NCBI GenBank assembly: GCA_019637105.1
Contig: JAHBWF010000016.1
Span: forward strand, 16,739 to 80,738
Direction: 5' to 3'
DNA: 64,000 nucleotides
From: Labilithrix sp.
GTDB taxonomy: Bacteria; Myxococcota_A; Polyangia; Polyangiales; Polyangiaceae
A program made the position numbers and the translations under genes. Under the pieces are notes generated by a model. That model worked only from the letters and a program-made list of their open reading frames with translations. It did no database searches and was not told the origin of the DNA. Of this stretch, positions 41,233-50,800 are shown in pieces; position 1 is the stretch's first letter; every line of letters begins with the position of its first letter.

Positions 41233-42458
41233 AGGATCGTGATCTCCGGAGCGTCGCGGAACTTCTCCTTGACGTCCCCCGGCTTGGCGGCGGCGCGGCC
41301 GGGCGGACCTTGGCGCCCGGCGCCGCCGGCGGATCCCTGCGACCCTTCGCTGCCGTCGGAGCCGCGCGGCGCCTGCGGCGGCGACTGACCGCTCGAGCCC
41401 GACGGCGTCATGCCGCTGCCGCCCGGCCCCGCGCCGCCGCCGTGCCCTCCCGCGCCCGCGCTCCCCGCGCTGCCGCCGCTGACGTCGAGGCGGATCTGGC
41501 CGGCGAGGTCGGCGAACCGTGCGTCATACACGAGATCGATCGTCCCGCCCGGGCCGCCGTTGCCGCCGTTGCCGCCGGCCCCGCCTTGCCCGCCCTTTCC
41601 GCCCGGTCCGCCGGGGTTGCCGCCGCCGCCGCGCCCCCCCCGCCCGCCGGCGCCTCCGTGACCGCCGACTCCGCCCGCGCCTCCGTTCGCGCGGAGCGTG
41701 ACGGGCTGTCCCTCCGGCACGAGGAGGAAGTCCTGCGTGTCGCCCTCGATGGTGATCGCGACGAGGCGATCGTAAAACGGCGTCTTCACGACCGTCGCGA
41801 ACGCCGTGAGGTGCGGCCCGGGCGCGCCGTCGCCGCCGGCCCCGCCGCCCGTCCCGCTGCCGCCGTCCCCGCCGGCGCCGCCGGCGGACGAGGTCGAGCC
41901 GCTCGCTCCGTCCTTGCCCGCCGCGCCCTCGCTGCCGTCGCTGCCGCTGGCGCCGGGCGACGCGGAGCCGCCCGCGCCCGTGATGCACGAGTAGTCGGGT
42001 TTGTACGTCGTGGTGAACGAGAACTTGTCGGGCCGGCGCTTGAAGACGCTCTTGATCTCGAACTCCTTGCCGGCCGTGGCGAGGACGTTGGGGTTCGGCG
42101 CGAACCAGCCGTCGCGATCGAACTTGCCTTGCTCGCTGTGGAAGGCGAAGTCGACGAAGTCGAGCTTGTCGTTCTTGTTCGCGTCGCGGCCGGCCCAGGT
42201 CTCGACCTGCTTCGCGCTCTTGTCGCCCTCCAGGACGACCTCCGCGAACACCGCCATCTGCACGGGCTCGCGCGGGCAGATCGTCTTCTGCTGGCGCCGC
42301 AGGTCGACGGCCATCGACTTCACCTCCGCCTTGTCCAGGCTGATGGTGTCGTTGCCGGCCAGACGGCGGAAAAATCCGCATCCGGATGCAGAGGCGACGA
42401 GGACGAGGGCGATGAGCGCGCGCGCGGGGCTGGACGAAGGCATGACGTTCGCGGCCAT
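41229..42458 (-). CDS. Lipoprotein with collagen-like Gly-X-Y tracts
   Basis: A 409-residue lipoprotein with a signal (ALIALVLVASASGC) and lipobox Cys near residue 27. The N-terminal 170 residues are a beta-rich domain with an Asp/Asn-rich motif (RDANKNDKLDFVDF). Three Gly-rich blocks then alternate with ordered segments. One includes perfect collagen triplets (GASGSDGSEGAAGKDGASG), another is GG-rich (GGPGGKGGQGGAGGNGG), and the last reads GSDGSEGSQGSAGGAGRQG. The alternating VVKTPFYDRLVAITIEGDTQ segment looks like a folded strap. Bacterial collagen-like proteins form trimeric stalks. ATG 42443 is a possible later start. Confidence 0.78.
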   Translation of the reverse strand: MAANVMPSSSPARALIALVLVASASGCGFFRRLAGNDTISLDKAEVKSMAVDLRRQQKTICPREPVQMAVFAEVVLEGDKSAKQVETWAGRDANKNDKLDFVDFAFHSEQGKFDRDGWFAPNPNVLATAGKEFEIKSVFKRRPDKFSFTTTYKPDYSCITGAGGSASPGASGSDGSEGAAGKDGASGSTSSAGGAGGDGGSGTGGGAGGDGAPGPHLTAFATVVKTPFYDRLVAITIEGDTQDFLLVPEGQPVTLRANGGAGGVGGHGGAGGRGGRGGGGNPGGPGGKGGQGGAGGNGGNGGPGGTIDLVYDARFADLAGQIRLDVSGGSAGSAGAGGHGGGAGPGGSGMTPSGSSGQSPPQAPRGSDGSEGSQGSAGGAGRQGPPGRAAAKPGDVKEKFRDAPEITIL

Positions 42459-42576
42459 ACTACGCCAGGCGGGCGCCGACCTTCCCGAATGGCGGACGCG
42501 CCTGGAGCCGTATCGGCTCGCCTCGCCCATCCGGGAGAGCCCGATTACGGCGTTCCCGAGGGTTGCGAGATGCGCT

Positions 42577-43137
42577 CTATTCGCAGGTCCCCGAGGTCGG
42601 GAGGCACTGGCGGCTCGACCCGAGCTGCGCGCAGGCGAAGCCTTCCGGACAGTCGGTCGACGAGCAGGCCTGACCGCAGAAGCCGCGCGCCGCCGGAGGG
42701 CCGGCGTCCTCGCCGTCCGCGCCGCTCGGCGGTCCGCCGCGGAGGACGCAGAGCGCCCCCGAAGCGCAGTCGTCGTTCGAGGTGCACGCGACGCAGAGCG
42801 CGCCGCCGCCGGTCGTCCCGCCGTCGTCGACCGGCGGTGCCGGGGCCGGGCCCGCGTCGGCGGGCGGCGGCTCGGGGAGCGGCTCGACGCCCGGACGCTG
42901 GCGGTCGGGATCGCGGTAGCAGTCGTCCCAGCACTGGTCCCAGCACGTCGGATAACAACCCCAGCCGTCGCACCAGTAATCGCAGACCGTACGGCAGCGG
43001 CGCACGACGTAGTCGCAGTCGCGGTAGCTCGCGCGGTCGTCGCCGCAGCTCGCGGCGAGCAGGACCGTGAACGCGGTCGCGCCGAGCGTGGCCGCGAGAC
43101 GCAGCGCGCTCGGGAGCTTCGATCCCGCCGGGGCCAT
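42577..43137 (-). CDS. Small Cys-rich lipoprotein
   Basis: A 186-residue lipoprotein with a signal (LRLAATLGATAFTVLLAASC) and lipobox Cys near residue 32. Two Cys clusters flank a Pro/Asp/Gly linker. The first is unusually Trp/Tyr/Cys-dense (CDYWCDGWGCYPTCWDQCW, about 46-64). The second is CVACTSNDDCASGALC and CGQACSSTDCPEGFAC. The first cluster resembles disulfide-rich micro-domains of secreted proteins. No family was recognised. It lies 66 bp beyond the EnvC-like gene stop. Confidence 0.75.
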   Translation of the reverse strand: MAPAGSKLPSALRLAATLGATAFTVLLAASCGDDRASYRDCDYVVRRCRTVCDYWCDGWGCYPTCWDQCWDDCYRDPDRQRPGVEPLPEPPPADAGPAPAPPVDDGGTTGGGALCVACTSNDDCASGALCVLRGGPPSGADGEDAGPPAARGFCGQACSSTDCPEGFACAQLGSSRQCLPTSGTCE

Positions 43138-43203
43138 CTCTCTTCTTTGCGCCTTCGCGGGCCAAAGCGCAATGTGCGCGCGCGGATCCTCCGATCCGCG
43201 CGT

Positions 43204-44247
43204 TCAGAGGCCGAGCCAGGCCGCCGGGGAGACCGTCTGCGTGGCGTGGCGGATCTCGAAGTAGAGCATCGGCCCGCGGCCCTCGTCGCCCACCGTGCCG
43301 ATCCGCTCGCCCGCGGAGACCTCGTCGCCGACCCTCACGTCCATCGCGGCGAGGTTGCCGCTCACGGTGTAGTAGTGATCGCCGTGGTCGACGATGACGA
43401 GGCGGCCGTAAGGACCGTAGCGATCGGCGAACGCCACGCGTCCGCCGAAGACGGCGCGGACGGGCGCGCCGAGCACGCTCTTGATCTCGAGGCCCGGGCC
43501 GTCGGTGCCCTCGCGCTTCGCGGGCCGGACCTCCGAGCGGCCCGCGAGCGGGAAGAGGAGCCGGCCCTTCGACGAGGCGAAGCCCCCCGGCAGCGCGGCG
43601 GGCGCCGCGCCGTTTCCGCCGTAGACCGCGACGTACTCGGTCGATCCGCTCGACGTCTCGAACGCGCGGTCGAAGGCCTGCTGCCGCCTCGCCTCGTCCT
43701 CCACGGCCAGGCGCGCGGCGTCCATCGCCGTGCGCTGGCTCGCGAGCGCGACGCGATCGCGCGCGATGCGCTCGAGCGCGTGAGAGAGCTGGACGCCGCG
43801 CTCGCGGAGCTTCTTCTCGGCGACGAGCTCCGCGGCGAGCGAGCGCCGCGAGCGCTCGACGCGCAGCGCGTGCGAGACGAGCTCGTTGAAGCCGCCGCCG
43901 ACGGGCAACATCCCCGCGCGCGTCAGCCGGTAGAACGCGCGGCCGCGCGTGAGCGAGCGCGCGTGGGCCGCGGCGATCTTCCCGCCGAGCTCCGTGAGCT
44001 CGCGCTTCGAGACCTCCTCCTCGGCGTCGAGATCGGCGATCCGGCGATCGAGCGCGGCGAGCGCGAGCGCGGGCGACGCCTGGCTGCTCTGGAGCGCCGG
44101 CGGCGCCGCCGCCGGGCCGACGGGGACGAGATCCGGATCGCGATCGTGCGCGCCCGGCGCCGCGTTGCCGTCGCCGGCGGACAGGACCGCCGCGGCGAAC
44201 GCGACGACGACGGCGAGCGGCGTCCGCGGCGAGGAGAGGCGGCTCAT
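43204..44247 (-). CDS. EnvC-like factor with coiled coil and degenerate M23 domain
   Basis: A 347-residue protein matching EnvC/murein hydrolase activator architecture: a signal peptide (about 1-30), a long coiled coil (about 65-200; LDRRIADLDAEEEVSKRELTELGG...) and a C-terminal LytM/M23-type domain (GPGLEIKSVLGAPVRAVFGGRVAFADRYGPYGRLVIVDHGDHYYTVSG split into shorter motifs IDG, VIVDHGDHYY, MLYFEIRH). EnvC activates amidases at the division septum and is regulated by FtsEX. ATG 44247 overlaps the ftsX stop in an ATGA junction. The first His of the HxxxD zinc site is absent from the expected position, consistent with a non-catalytic activator. Confidence 0.85.
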   Translation of the reverse strand: MSRLSSPRTPLAVVVAFAAAVLSAGDGNAAPGAHDRDPDLVPVGPAAAPPALQSSQASPALALAALDRRIADLDAEEEVSKRELTELGGKIAAAHARSLTRGRAFYRLTRAGMLPVGGGFNELVSHALRVERSRRSLAAELVAEKKLRERGVQLSHALERIARDRVALASQRTAMDAARLAVEDEARRQQAFDRAFETSSGSTEYVAVYGGNGAAPAALPGGFASSKGRLLFPLAGRSEVRPAKREGTDGPGLEIKSVLGAPVRAVFGGRVAFADRYGPYGRLVIVDHGDHYYTVSGNLAAMDVRVGDEVSAGERIGTVGDEGRGPMLYFEIRHATQTVSPAAWLGL

Positions 44248-45134
44248 ACCGTGACGAGCCTCCGGAGGCCGAGGAGCGCGGCGAACGTCCCGAGCAGCAT
44301 GCCGACCGCCACCATCCCGACGATGACCTGCCACGGCAAGAACGACGGCTCGACGCCGACGAGCGAGGCGAGCTCCGCGTCGAGCCGACCGCGCACGACG
44401 AAGAAGAGGCCGGCGAGCAGGCCGATGGCGCCGGTCGCGCCGAGCGCGCCCTGCGACATGCCCTCGACGAGGAACGGCCCCTTGATGAAGCGATCGGTCG
44501 CGCCGACGAGCTTCAGCACCTCGACCTCCGTCCGGCGGCGCTGCAGCGCGAGGCGGATCGTCGAGCCGACCACCGCGAGCACCGACGCGAAGACGACCAG
44601 CGCGAGCAGCGCGGCCGCGGCCACGCCGCCGCGGATCAGGCGCCCGAGCCGCTCGGTCCACGCCTGGTAGGTCTCGACGTCGTCGACCGCGGGGAGCTTC
44701 TGCAGCTTCCCGACGACGTCGGCGAGCTCGGCGTCGGTGACGTCGTTGCTCACCTCGATCTCGAGCGACGCCGGGAACGCCTCGACCGGCAGCGCGGCGA
44801 GCTCGGCGCGCGGGTCGGCCTCCTTCTGGCCGAACTCGGCGCGCGCCTGCGACGACGAGACGTAGCGGACGCTCGTGACGACGGGCACGGCGGCGAGCGC
44901 GGACTTGAGCTGCTCGACGTCCTGCGCCGCCGCGTTGTCCTTCAGGTAGATCGACGCGCGGCCGGCGTGCGCCCAGCGCTCCTCGATCGAGCGGAGGTTC
45001 GTGAGGACGAGGAGCGCGGCGCCGAGGCAGACGAACGCGACCGCGAGCGAGAACACGCTGAGCGCGTGCAGCCTCCACTCGCGGAGCATCCCGCGCCTCG
45101 CCCTTCGCGTCGTGCCGATGGATCCGTCGAGCAT
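44244..45134 (-). CDS. ftsX: Cell division protein FtsX
   Basis: A 296-residue FtsX-family permease-like protein with four transmembrane helices: one N-terminal (LHALSVFSLAVAFVCLGAALLVLTNL), then a periplasmic loop (about 60-165; IYLKDNAAAQDVEQLKSAL, VSNDVTDAELADVVGKLQKL), then three C-terminal (AAALLALVVFASVLAVVGSTI, GATGAIGLLAGLFFVV, PWQVIVGMVAVGMLLGTFAALLG). FtsX with FtsE transmits ATP hydrolysis to periplasmic amidase activators such as EnvC. ATG 45134 is chosen for the GAAGGA ribosome site five bases upstream; ATG 45164 would add ten residues. Confidence 0.92.
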   Translation of the reverse strand: MLDGSIGTTRRARRGMLREWRLHALSVFSLAVAFVCLGAALLVLTNLRSIEERWAHAGRASIYLKDNAAAQDVEQLKSALAAVPVVTSVRYVSSSQARAEFGQKEADPRAELAALPVEAFPASLEIEVSNDVTDAELADVVGKLQKLPAVDDVETYQAWTERLGRLIRGGVAAAALLALVVFASVLAVVGSTIRLALQRRRTEVEVLKLVGATDRFIKGPFLVEGMSQGALGATGAIGLLAGLFFVVRGRLDAELASLVGVEPSFLPWQVIVGMVAVGMLLGTFAALLGLRRLVTV

Positions 45135-45183
45135 GTCATTCCTTCGTGGGGATGACGCGGTCATCCCGAGGTCGGAGCGCCGG

Positions 45184-46056
45184 TCAGACCGGCAGCGCGT
45201 TGTCGTAGAGGTCGTCTTCGGCCATCGCCACGCCGTTGGGGACGTCGACGGCCTTGCCTTCGTCGAGGACGAGCAGCCGGCGCGCGCGGACGTCGAGCAG
45301 CGAGCGGTCGTGCGTCGCGAAGAGCACGGTGGTGCCGCCCTCGTGGATCTCCTCGAACAGGCCGAGGACGTCGAGCGCGAGCTGAGGATCGAGGTTGCCG
45401 GTCGGCTCGTCGGCGAGGATAAGCGCGGGCTCGCCGACGATGGCGCGGGCGACGGCGACGCGCTGCTGCTCGCCGCCGGAGAGCACGCCGGCCGGATCGC
45501 CGCCGCGGCCCTGGAGGCCGACGCGCTCGAGGGCCTCGCCGACGCGCGAACGGATGAGGCGCGACGGGAGGCCGAGCACCTCGAGCGTGATCGCGACGTT
45601 CTCGAAGACGCTCCAGGACTGCACGAGCTTGAAGTCCTGGAAGACGACGCCGATGTTGCGGCGGAGGAACGGGATCGACTCCTCGCGCAAGCGGACGATG
45701 TCGCGGCCGAGGAAGAGGATGCGCCCCTCGTCGGGCTTCTCCGCGGCGTACAAGATGCGAAGGAGGGTGCTCTTGCCCGACCCGCTCGGACCGGTGATGA
45801 AGACGAACTCGCCGCGCTCGATGATGAGGTTCAAGCCGCGGAGGACGGGGGCGCCCGGCCGGTAGGACTTGTAGACGTCCTCGAACATGAGGATGGGGCG
45901 GTTCGCGGCCTCACGCGTGAAGCGCTCGGCCCCGGCGCGGAGGAGCGGCCTGAAGGCGCGGGAGCTCGACTCGACCTCGTCGTCGTCCCGTGAAGCCACA
46001 CGCCCTCGCCCGCCCTCGGGCGCTCGCCGGAGGCTCCGATCCTCGCGATGACTCAT
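45184..46056 (-). CDS. ftsE: Cell division ATP-binding protein FtsE, with N-terminal extension
   Basis: A 290-residue ABC ATPase. The FtsE core begins at about residue 57 (MFEDVYKSYRPGAPVLRGLNLIIERGEF) with Walker A GPSGSGKST, the Q-loop VFQDFKLV, the ABC signature LSGGEQQRVAVARAI and Walker B LILADEPTGNLD. The final His switch is ATHDRSLLD. ATG 46056 includes a 56-residue Arg/Asp/Ser-rich extension not found in ordinary FtsE (about 222 residues). Starting at the internal ATG 45888 would give normal length, and neither start has a clear ribosome site. It heads the leftward ftsE-ftsX-envC cluster. Confidence 0.9.
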   Translation of the reverse strand: MSHREDRSLRRAPEGGRGRVASRDDDEVESSSRAFRPLLRAGAERFTREAANRPILMFEDVYKSYRPGAPVLRGLNLIIERGEFVFITGPSGSGKSTLLRILYAAEKPDEGRILFLGRDIVRLREESIPFLRRNIGVVFQDFKLVQSWSVFENVAITLEVLGLPSRLIRSRVGEALERVGLQGRGGDPAGVLSGGEQQRVAVARAIVGEPALILADEPTGNLDPQLALDVLGLFEEIHEGGTTVLFATHDRSLLDVRARRLLVLDEGKAVDVPNGVAMAEDDLYDNALPV

Positions 46057-46353
46057 GATTGTCCGGGTATCAGCTCGCTCGATCCACCGACAAGTTTTCG
46101 ACCGAGCGGGCGTTCGACCCGAGCCGTCCGGAGCGGCCTGGTACGGGGGAGGTGCGGGGCCGTCGGGCGAGCGCGGCGTCGGGGCGGACCGACGCCGCCG
46201 GCGCGCGGAGCGGCTTCCCTCGGGGGCCGGCCGGCGAATACCATCCGAGGATCGCCGTCGAACCTCGATGGCGCCCGAGACGCGCGGTCGCGACGGGACC
46301 GTCGAAAGCACGCGCCGTGGCCCTCGCCTCGGCGTCGAGAGGAGCGGAAGAAG
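46057..46353. other. 297-bp divergent spacer, no gene seen
   Basis: Between ftsE (leftward) and the papain-like gene (rightward). It is uniformly GC-rich with short g/c-rich runs and one ribosome site at its right end (gagaggagcgg before ATG 46354). No palindrome or clear promoter hexamer was seen. Confidence 0.5.
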
Positions 46354-47826
46354 ATGAGGGTGAAGCTAGCCGGGCTCATGGCCATGATTCTCACGGCGTC
46401 CTGTGCGGTGCAGATCGGCACCGACGGCGGCGGAGGCGGCAGCGGCTCGGCCCCCCGTTCACCGCAGGCGCGGCGCGCGCCGCCGCCTCCCCCTCCGCCG
46501 CCCGCGAAGCGCACCGCCGCCGCGACCCCGGCGCCCGCCCGGACGCCCGCGCGCACACCTACACCTGCACCTGCCACCAGCCCCACGCAGTCCACCGCCA
46601 CCGCGCCGAACAAGCTCCTCGCCATGACCGCGGACTCGGGCATCAACCTCGCGTTGGTCCAGACGATCGCGAAGCGCAACCCGAAGGGCTGCGGGTACGT
46701 CGAGGTCTCCAACAAGAACTGGGTCTACATCGACTGCGGCAAGTACCAGCCGGCGACCAAGGCGGTGCCTCGCCTCTCGCCGCGCAAGGCGAAGGTCGTC
46801 AAGTCGCGTCAGTACCTCTTCACCCCGCTCCGCACGCAGCTCCGCAACTCGGCGATCCGGATCGGACCGGCGACGGCGCCGAAGAGCGGCGGGGGCACCG
46901 CGGTCGCGACGGGCGGCGCGCCCGCCGCCGGCGGCCCCGTGCAGATCGGCGAGAATTACCCCGACACGGTCGACCACCGCACCACGAAGCTCGAGGGCCC
47001 GATCAAGAACCAGGGCGGGGTCGGCTCGTGCACCGGACACTCGCTCTCGAGCGCGCTCGACAACGCGGCGATCCGCGCCGGCAACCTCAAGCCGAACGAC
47101 CTCGATCGCATGACCTCGCCGATGCACGTGTGGTCGCGCTACGGCCTGCCCAACATGGGCGCCGCCGCCGACGGCAACATCGGTCAGCCGGTCTCGATCT
47201 ACACGACGTGGAAGCAGAACGACAAAGAGGCCTGCATGCTCTTCCAGGGGAAGGGCTCGTACGCGACCGAGTGCGCCGAGGCCTATGGCGTCAAGGCCAA
47301 CGGCTGGCGCGAGGACAAGGCCCTCATGGCCAAGTACGACAAGTCCCAGAGCGAGGGCATCTACAAGATCTCCTCGATCGAGAAGCTCAAGGTGGAGCCG
47401 CCGGACATGGACGAGCTGCTCGGCATCCTCGCGGGCGGCGCGGACATCTGGGCCGCCTTCCTGATCGACGGGCGGAGCTGGATGAACAGCGCGATGAAGA
47501 ACGCCGTGATGCCCGACTGGGCCGACTACTCCAGCGGCCACGCGGTGGTCATCTCGGGCTACCGCAACACGCCGAGCGGGCGGCAGTTCCTCATCCACAA
47601 CAGCTGGGGGACCTCGTGGGGCGACGGCGGCTACGCCTGGCTCAGCGAGAAGATGGTGACGAAGTTCTTGTATTATGCATACAGGGTCAAGATCACCAAC
47701 GGCGTCCCGAAGGAAGACCTCACCGACGACGACTGCGCGCCGGACGAGCTCGTCGACCTGACGACCGGCATCTGCGCCGTCATGTGCGCCGACGACACGC
47801 GCCCGAACAACGGCTGCAAGAAGTAG
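46354..47826 (+). CDS. Papain-like (C1) cysteine protease lipoprotein
   Basis: A 490-residue lipoprotein with a short signal (VKLAGLMAMILTASC) and lipobox Cys. A Gly/Pro/Thr-rich linker (about 20-90) and a roughly 100-residue N-terminal domain precede the peptidase. Catalytic residues are in place: Gln220 and Cys226 (KNQGGVGSCTGHS), His396 (SSGHAVVISGY) and Asn416 (IHNSWGTSWGDGGY). After Cys226, papain has Trp, whereas here it is Thr, as in many bacterial C1 enzymes. Role: surface or secreted proteolysis, possibly of prey or matrix proteins (inference). Confidence 0.9.
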   Translation: MRVKLAGLMAMILTASCAVQIGTDGGGGGSGSAPRSPQARRAPPPPPPPPAKRTAAATPAPARTPARTPTPAPATSPTQSTATAPNKLLAMTADSGINLALVQTIAKRNPKGCGYVEVSNKNWVYIDCGKYQPATKAVPRLSPRKAKVVKSRQYLFTPLRTQLRNSAIRIGPATAPKSGGGTAVATGGAPAAGGPVQIGENYPDTVDHRTTKLEGPIKNQGGVGSCTGHSLSSALDNAAIRAGNLKPNDLDRMTSPMHVWSRYGLPNMGAAADGNIGQPVSIYTTWKQNDKEACMLFQGKGSYATECAEAYGVKANGWREDKALMAKYDKSQSEGIYKISSIEKLKVEPPDMDELLGILAGGADIWAAFLIDGRSWMNSAMKNAVMPDWADYSSGHAVVISGYRNTPSGRQFLIHNSWGTSWGDGGYAWLSEKMVTKFLYYAYRVKITNGVPKEDLTDDDCAPDELVDLTTGICAVMCADDTRPNNGCKK

Positions 47827-47846
47827 CCGCGCGACCGCGGCGCGCG

Positions 47847-50800
47847 TCACTCTCCGTGGTGCGCGCCGTGGCCGTGACCGTCGCGCGACGGGACGGCGTC
47901 GTCGAACCCGTCGTCCTCGTCCTCCTCCGGCTGCAGCGCCTCGCGGCGCGCCGCGAGGAGGAGCATGGCGGGCAAGGCGAGCATCGACACGGCCATGCCG
48001 ATGAGGAGCCCGCCGATGACGACGGTGGCGAGCGGGCGCTGCACCTCGGCGCCCGTCCCGGTGGCGGTCGCGGCGGGGATGAAGCCGATCGCCGCGACGA
48101 GCGCGGTGCTGAACGGCGCGCGGAACGCCGCGAGCGAGGCCTTCCGCACACGCGCCACGACGTCCGGCTCGCGCGGCGTGGCGATGAGGCTCTGCGTCAT
48201 GACGATGCCGGTCATCACGGCGACGCCGCAGAGCGCGATGAAGCCGACGCCGGCCGGGATGCTGAACGGCAGCCCGCGCAAGATGAGCGCGAACACGCCG
48301 CCGCCGATCGCGAACGGCAGGTTCGCGAGCGTGATGAACATGTACTTCACGTTGCGGAACATGAAGACGAGCATCAGCGCGATGACGCCGAGCGACACGG
48401 GCACGAGCATCGAGAGGCGCGACTTCGCGCGGTTGAAGTTCTCGAACTGACCGCCCCACACGACCTCGACCGACTTCGGCAGCGAGAGCGCCTTGACCTT
48501 CGCCTGCGCCTCCTTGACGAAGCCGACCATGTCGCGCCCGCGGACGTTGGTCTGCACGATCAGGCGGCGCTTGTTCTGCTCGCGGCCGACGACGACGATC
48601 GTGTCTTCGGACTTCACGTCCGCGACCATGCTGAGCGGGACGAGGTTGCCCTGCTGGGTCGCGAGGGGGAGGCGCTCGAGGTCGCGCTCGTCGTCGACGC
48701 GCTCGCCGCCGAGGCGGACGACGAGATCGAACACGCGCTCGTCCTCGCGGACGACGCCGACGGACTGGCCGGCTCGCGCCATCGCGAGCGCGTCGAGGAC
48801 GCTGCCCGGGGGCACGCCGAGGCGCCCGACGTGGTCGCGGTTGATGACGACGCGGATCGACGGCAGCCCCGTGACGATCTCCATCTTGGTGTCCGCGGCG
48901 CCGGGCGTCGCCGCGACCGCCTTGCGGATGTTGTCGGCGACGTCCTGGAGCTGTTGGAGGTCGTCGCCGTAGACCTTGATCGCGACGTCTCCCTTCGTGC
49001 CGGCGACGAGGTCGTTGACGCGCATCTCGATCGGCTGGCTGAAGGCGTGGAGCGTCGCCGGGACCCGCGCCTCGAGCTTGTCCGAGAGCTCCTGCGCGAG
49101 CATCTCCGGCGTCATCCCCTTGCGCCACTGCTCGCGCGGCTTGAGGATGACGAAGCAGTCGCTCGACTCGGGGCCGGCGTAGTCGACCGCGCCCTCGGGG
49201 CGGCCGATGCGGTTCACCACCGTCTCCACCTCGGGCGCCTCGAGCAGCGTCTCCTCGGCGATCTTCGACAGCTCGATCGCCTGCTTCACGTTCGTGCTCG
49301 CCGGCCGGAGCGTGTCGAGGGCGTAGGCCCCCTCGAAGATGCGCGGGAGGAACTCGGCGCCCATCGAAATGCCCGTCGAGAGGAGCGCGATCGCCAGCGC
49401 GGCCGCGGCGCCGATGGCCGCCCAGGGCCGAGCGAGGACGAAGTCGAGCGCCGGCGCGTAGACGACGCGGAGCTTTCGGATGAGCCAAGGCTCCGTCGCG
49501 TCGGCGGAGCCGCGGAGGAACCGCGGCCCCACGGCGGGCACGAGGACGAGCGCGTAGAAGAGCGCCCCCGCGAGCATGAAGCAGAGCGAGACGACGACGG
49601 GGCGGAACATCTTCCCCTCGATGTCCTCGAGCGTGACGAGCGGGAGGAAGACGAGGATCGTGATGACGACGCTGAAGACCGCCGGCTTCGCGACGTCCGC
49701 CATCGCGTGCATGATGCGGCGACGGCGCCGGTTGCGGTCGGCGACGTTCGCGCCGTGCGTCATCGCGTGCTCGACCGTGAGCACCGCGCCCTCGACGACG
49801 ATGCCGAAGTCGATGGCGCCGAGGCTCATCACGTTGCCCGTGTAGCCGACGGCGTTGAGGCCGATGAACCCGACCAGCATCGCGAACGGGATCGCGCCCG
49901 CCACGAGCAGGCCCGCGCGGAGGCTCCCGAGCGTGAGGAGCAGGCAGATCACGACGATCACCGCGCCCTCGGTCAGGTTCTTCGCCACCGTCTTGAGGAC
50001 GCGGTTGATGAACTCGGCGCGGTCGTAGTACGGGGCGATGCTCACGCCGCTCGGCAGGTACGGCGTGATCTCCGCGATCTTGTCCTTCACGCCCGCGACG
50101 ACGTCGCGGCTGTTCGCGCCCTTCAGCATGAGGACGCTGCCGCCGACGATCTCGCCGCGCCCGTCGCGCGTCATCGCGCCCTGGCGCTGCGCCGGCCCCG
50201 TGTCGACGTTGCCGAGCTGGCTGAGACGGACCGGGATGCCGTTGTCGTCGGTGTGAACGACCGTCGCGGCGATGTCCTCGAGCCCCTTGTAGCGCGCGTC
50301 GCCGCGGAGGACGATCTGCTCGCCGGCGGACTCGACGTAGCCGCCGCCGCCGACGCGGTTGTCCTTCGAGATCGCCTCCTTCACCATCTCGATGGAGACG
50401 CCGTGCGCGGCGAGGCGCGCCGGATCGAGCGTCACGCGGTACTGCTTGAGCGCGCCGCCGAACCCGACGACCTCGATGACGCCCGGCACCTGCCGGAGCT
50501 TCGGCCCGAGCTGCCACTCGACGATCGTGCGGAGCTCCTCCGGCGAGCGTCCTTCGCCGCGGAGCTCGAACATGTAGATCTCGCCGAGCGCGGTCGTGAT
50601 GGGGCCGAGCTCGGGCTTGCCGAGCTCGGCCGGGATCTGCTCGCGGATCTGGATGAGCCGCTCGTTGACGAGCTGGCGGGCGAAGTAGACGTCGACCTCG
50701 TCGGTGAAGATGAGCGTGACGATCGAGATGCCGAGCTTGCTGATGCTGCGCGTGAGCTTGAGGCCCGGGATTCCGGCGACGCCGCGCTCGATCGGCTGGG

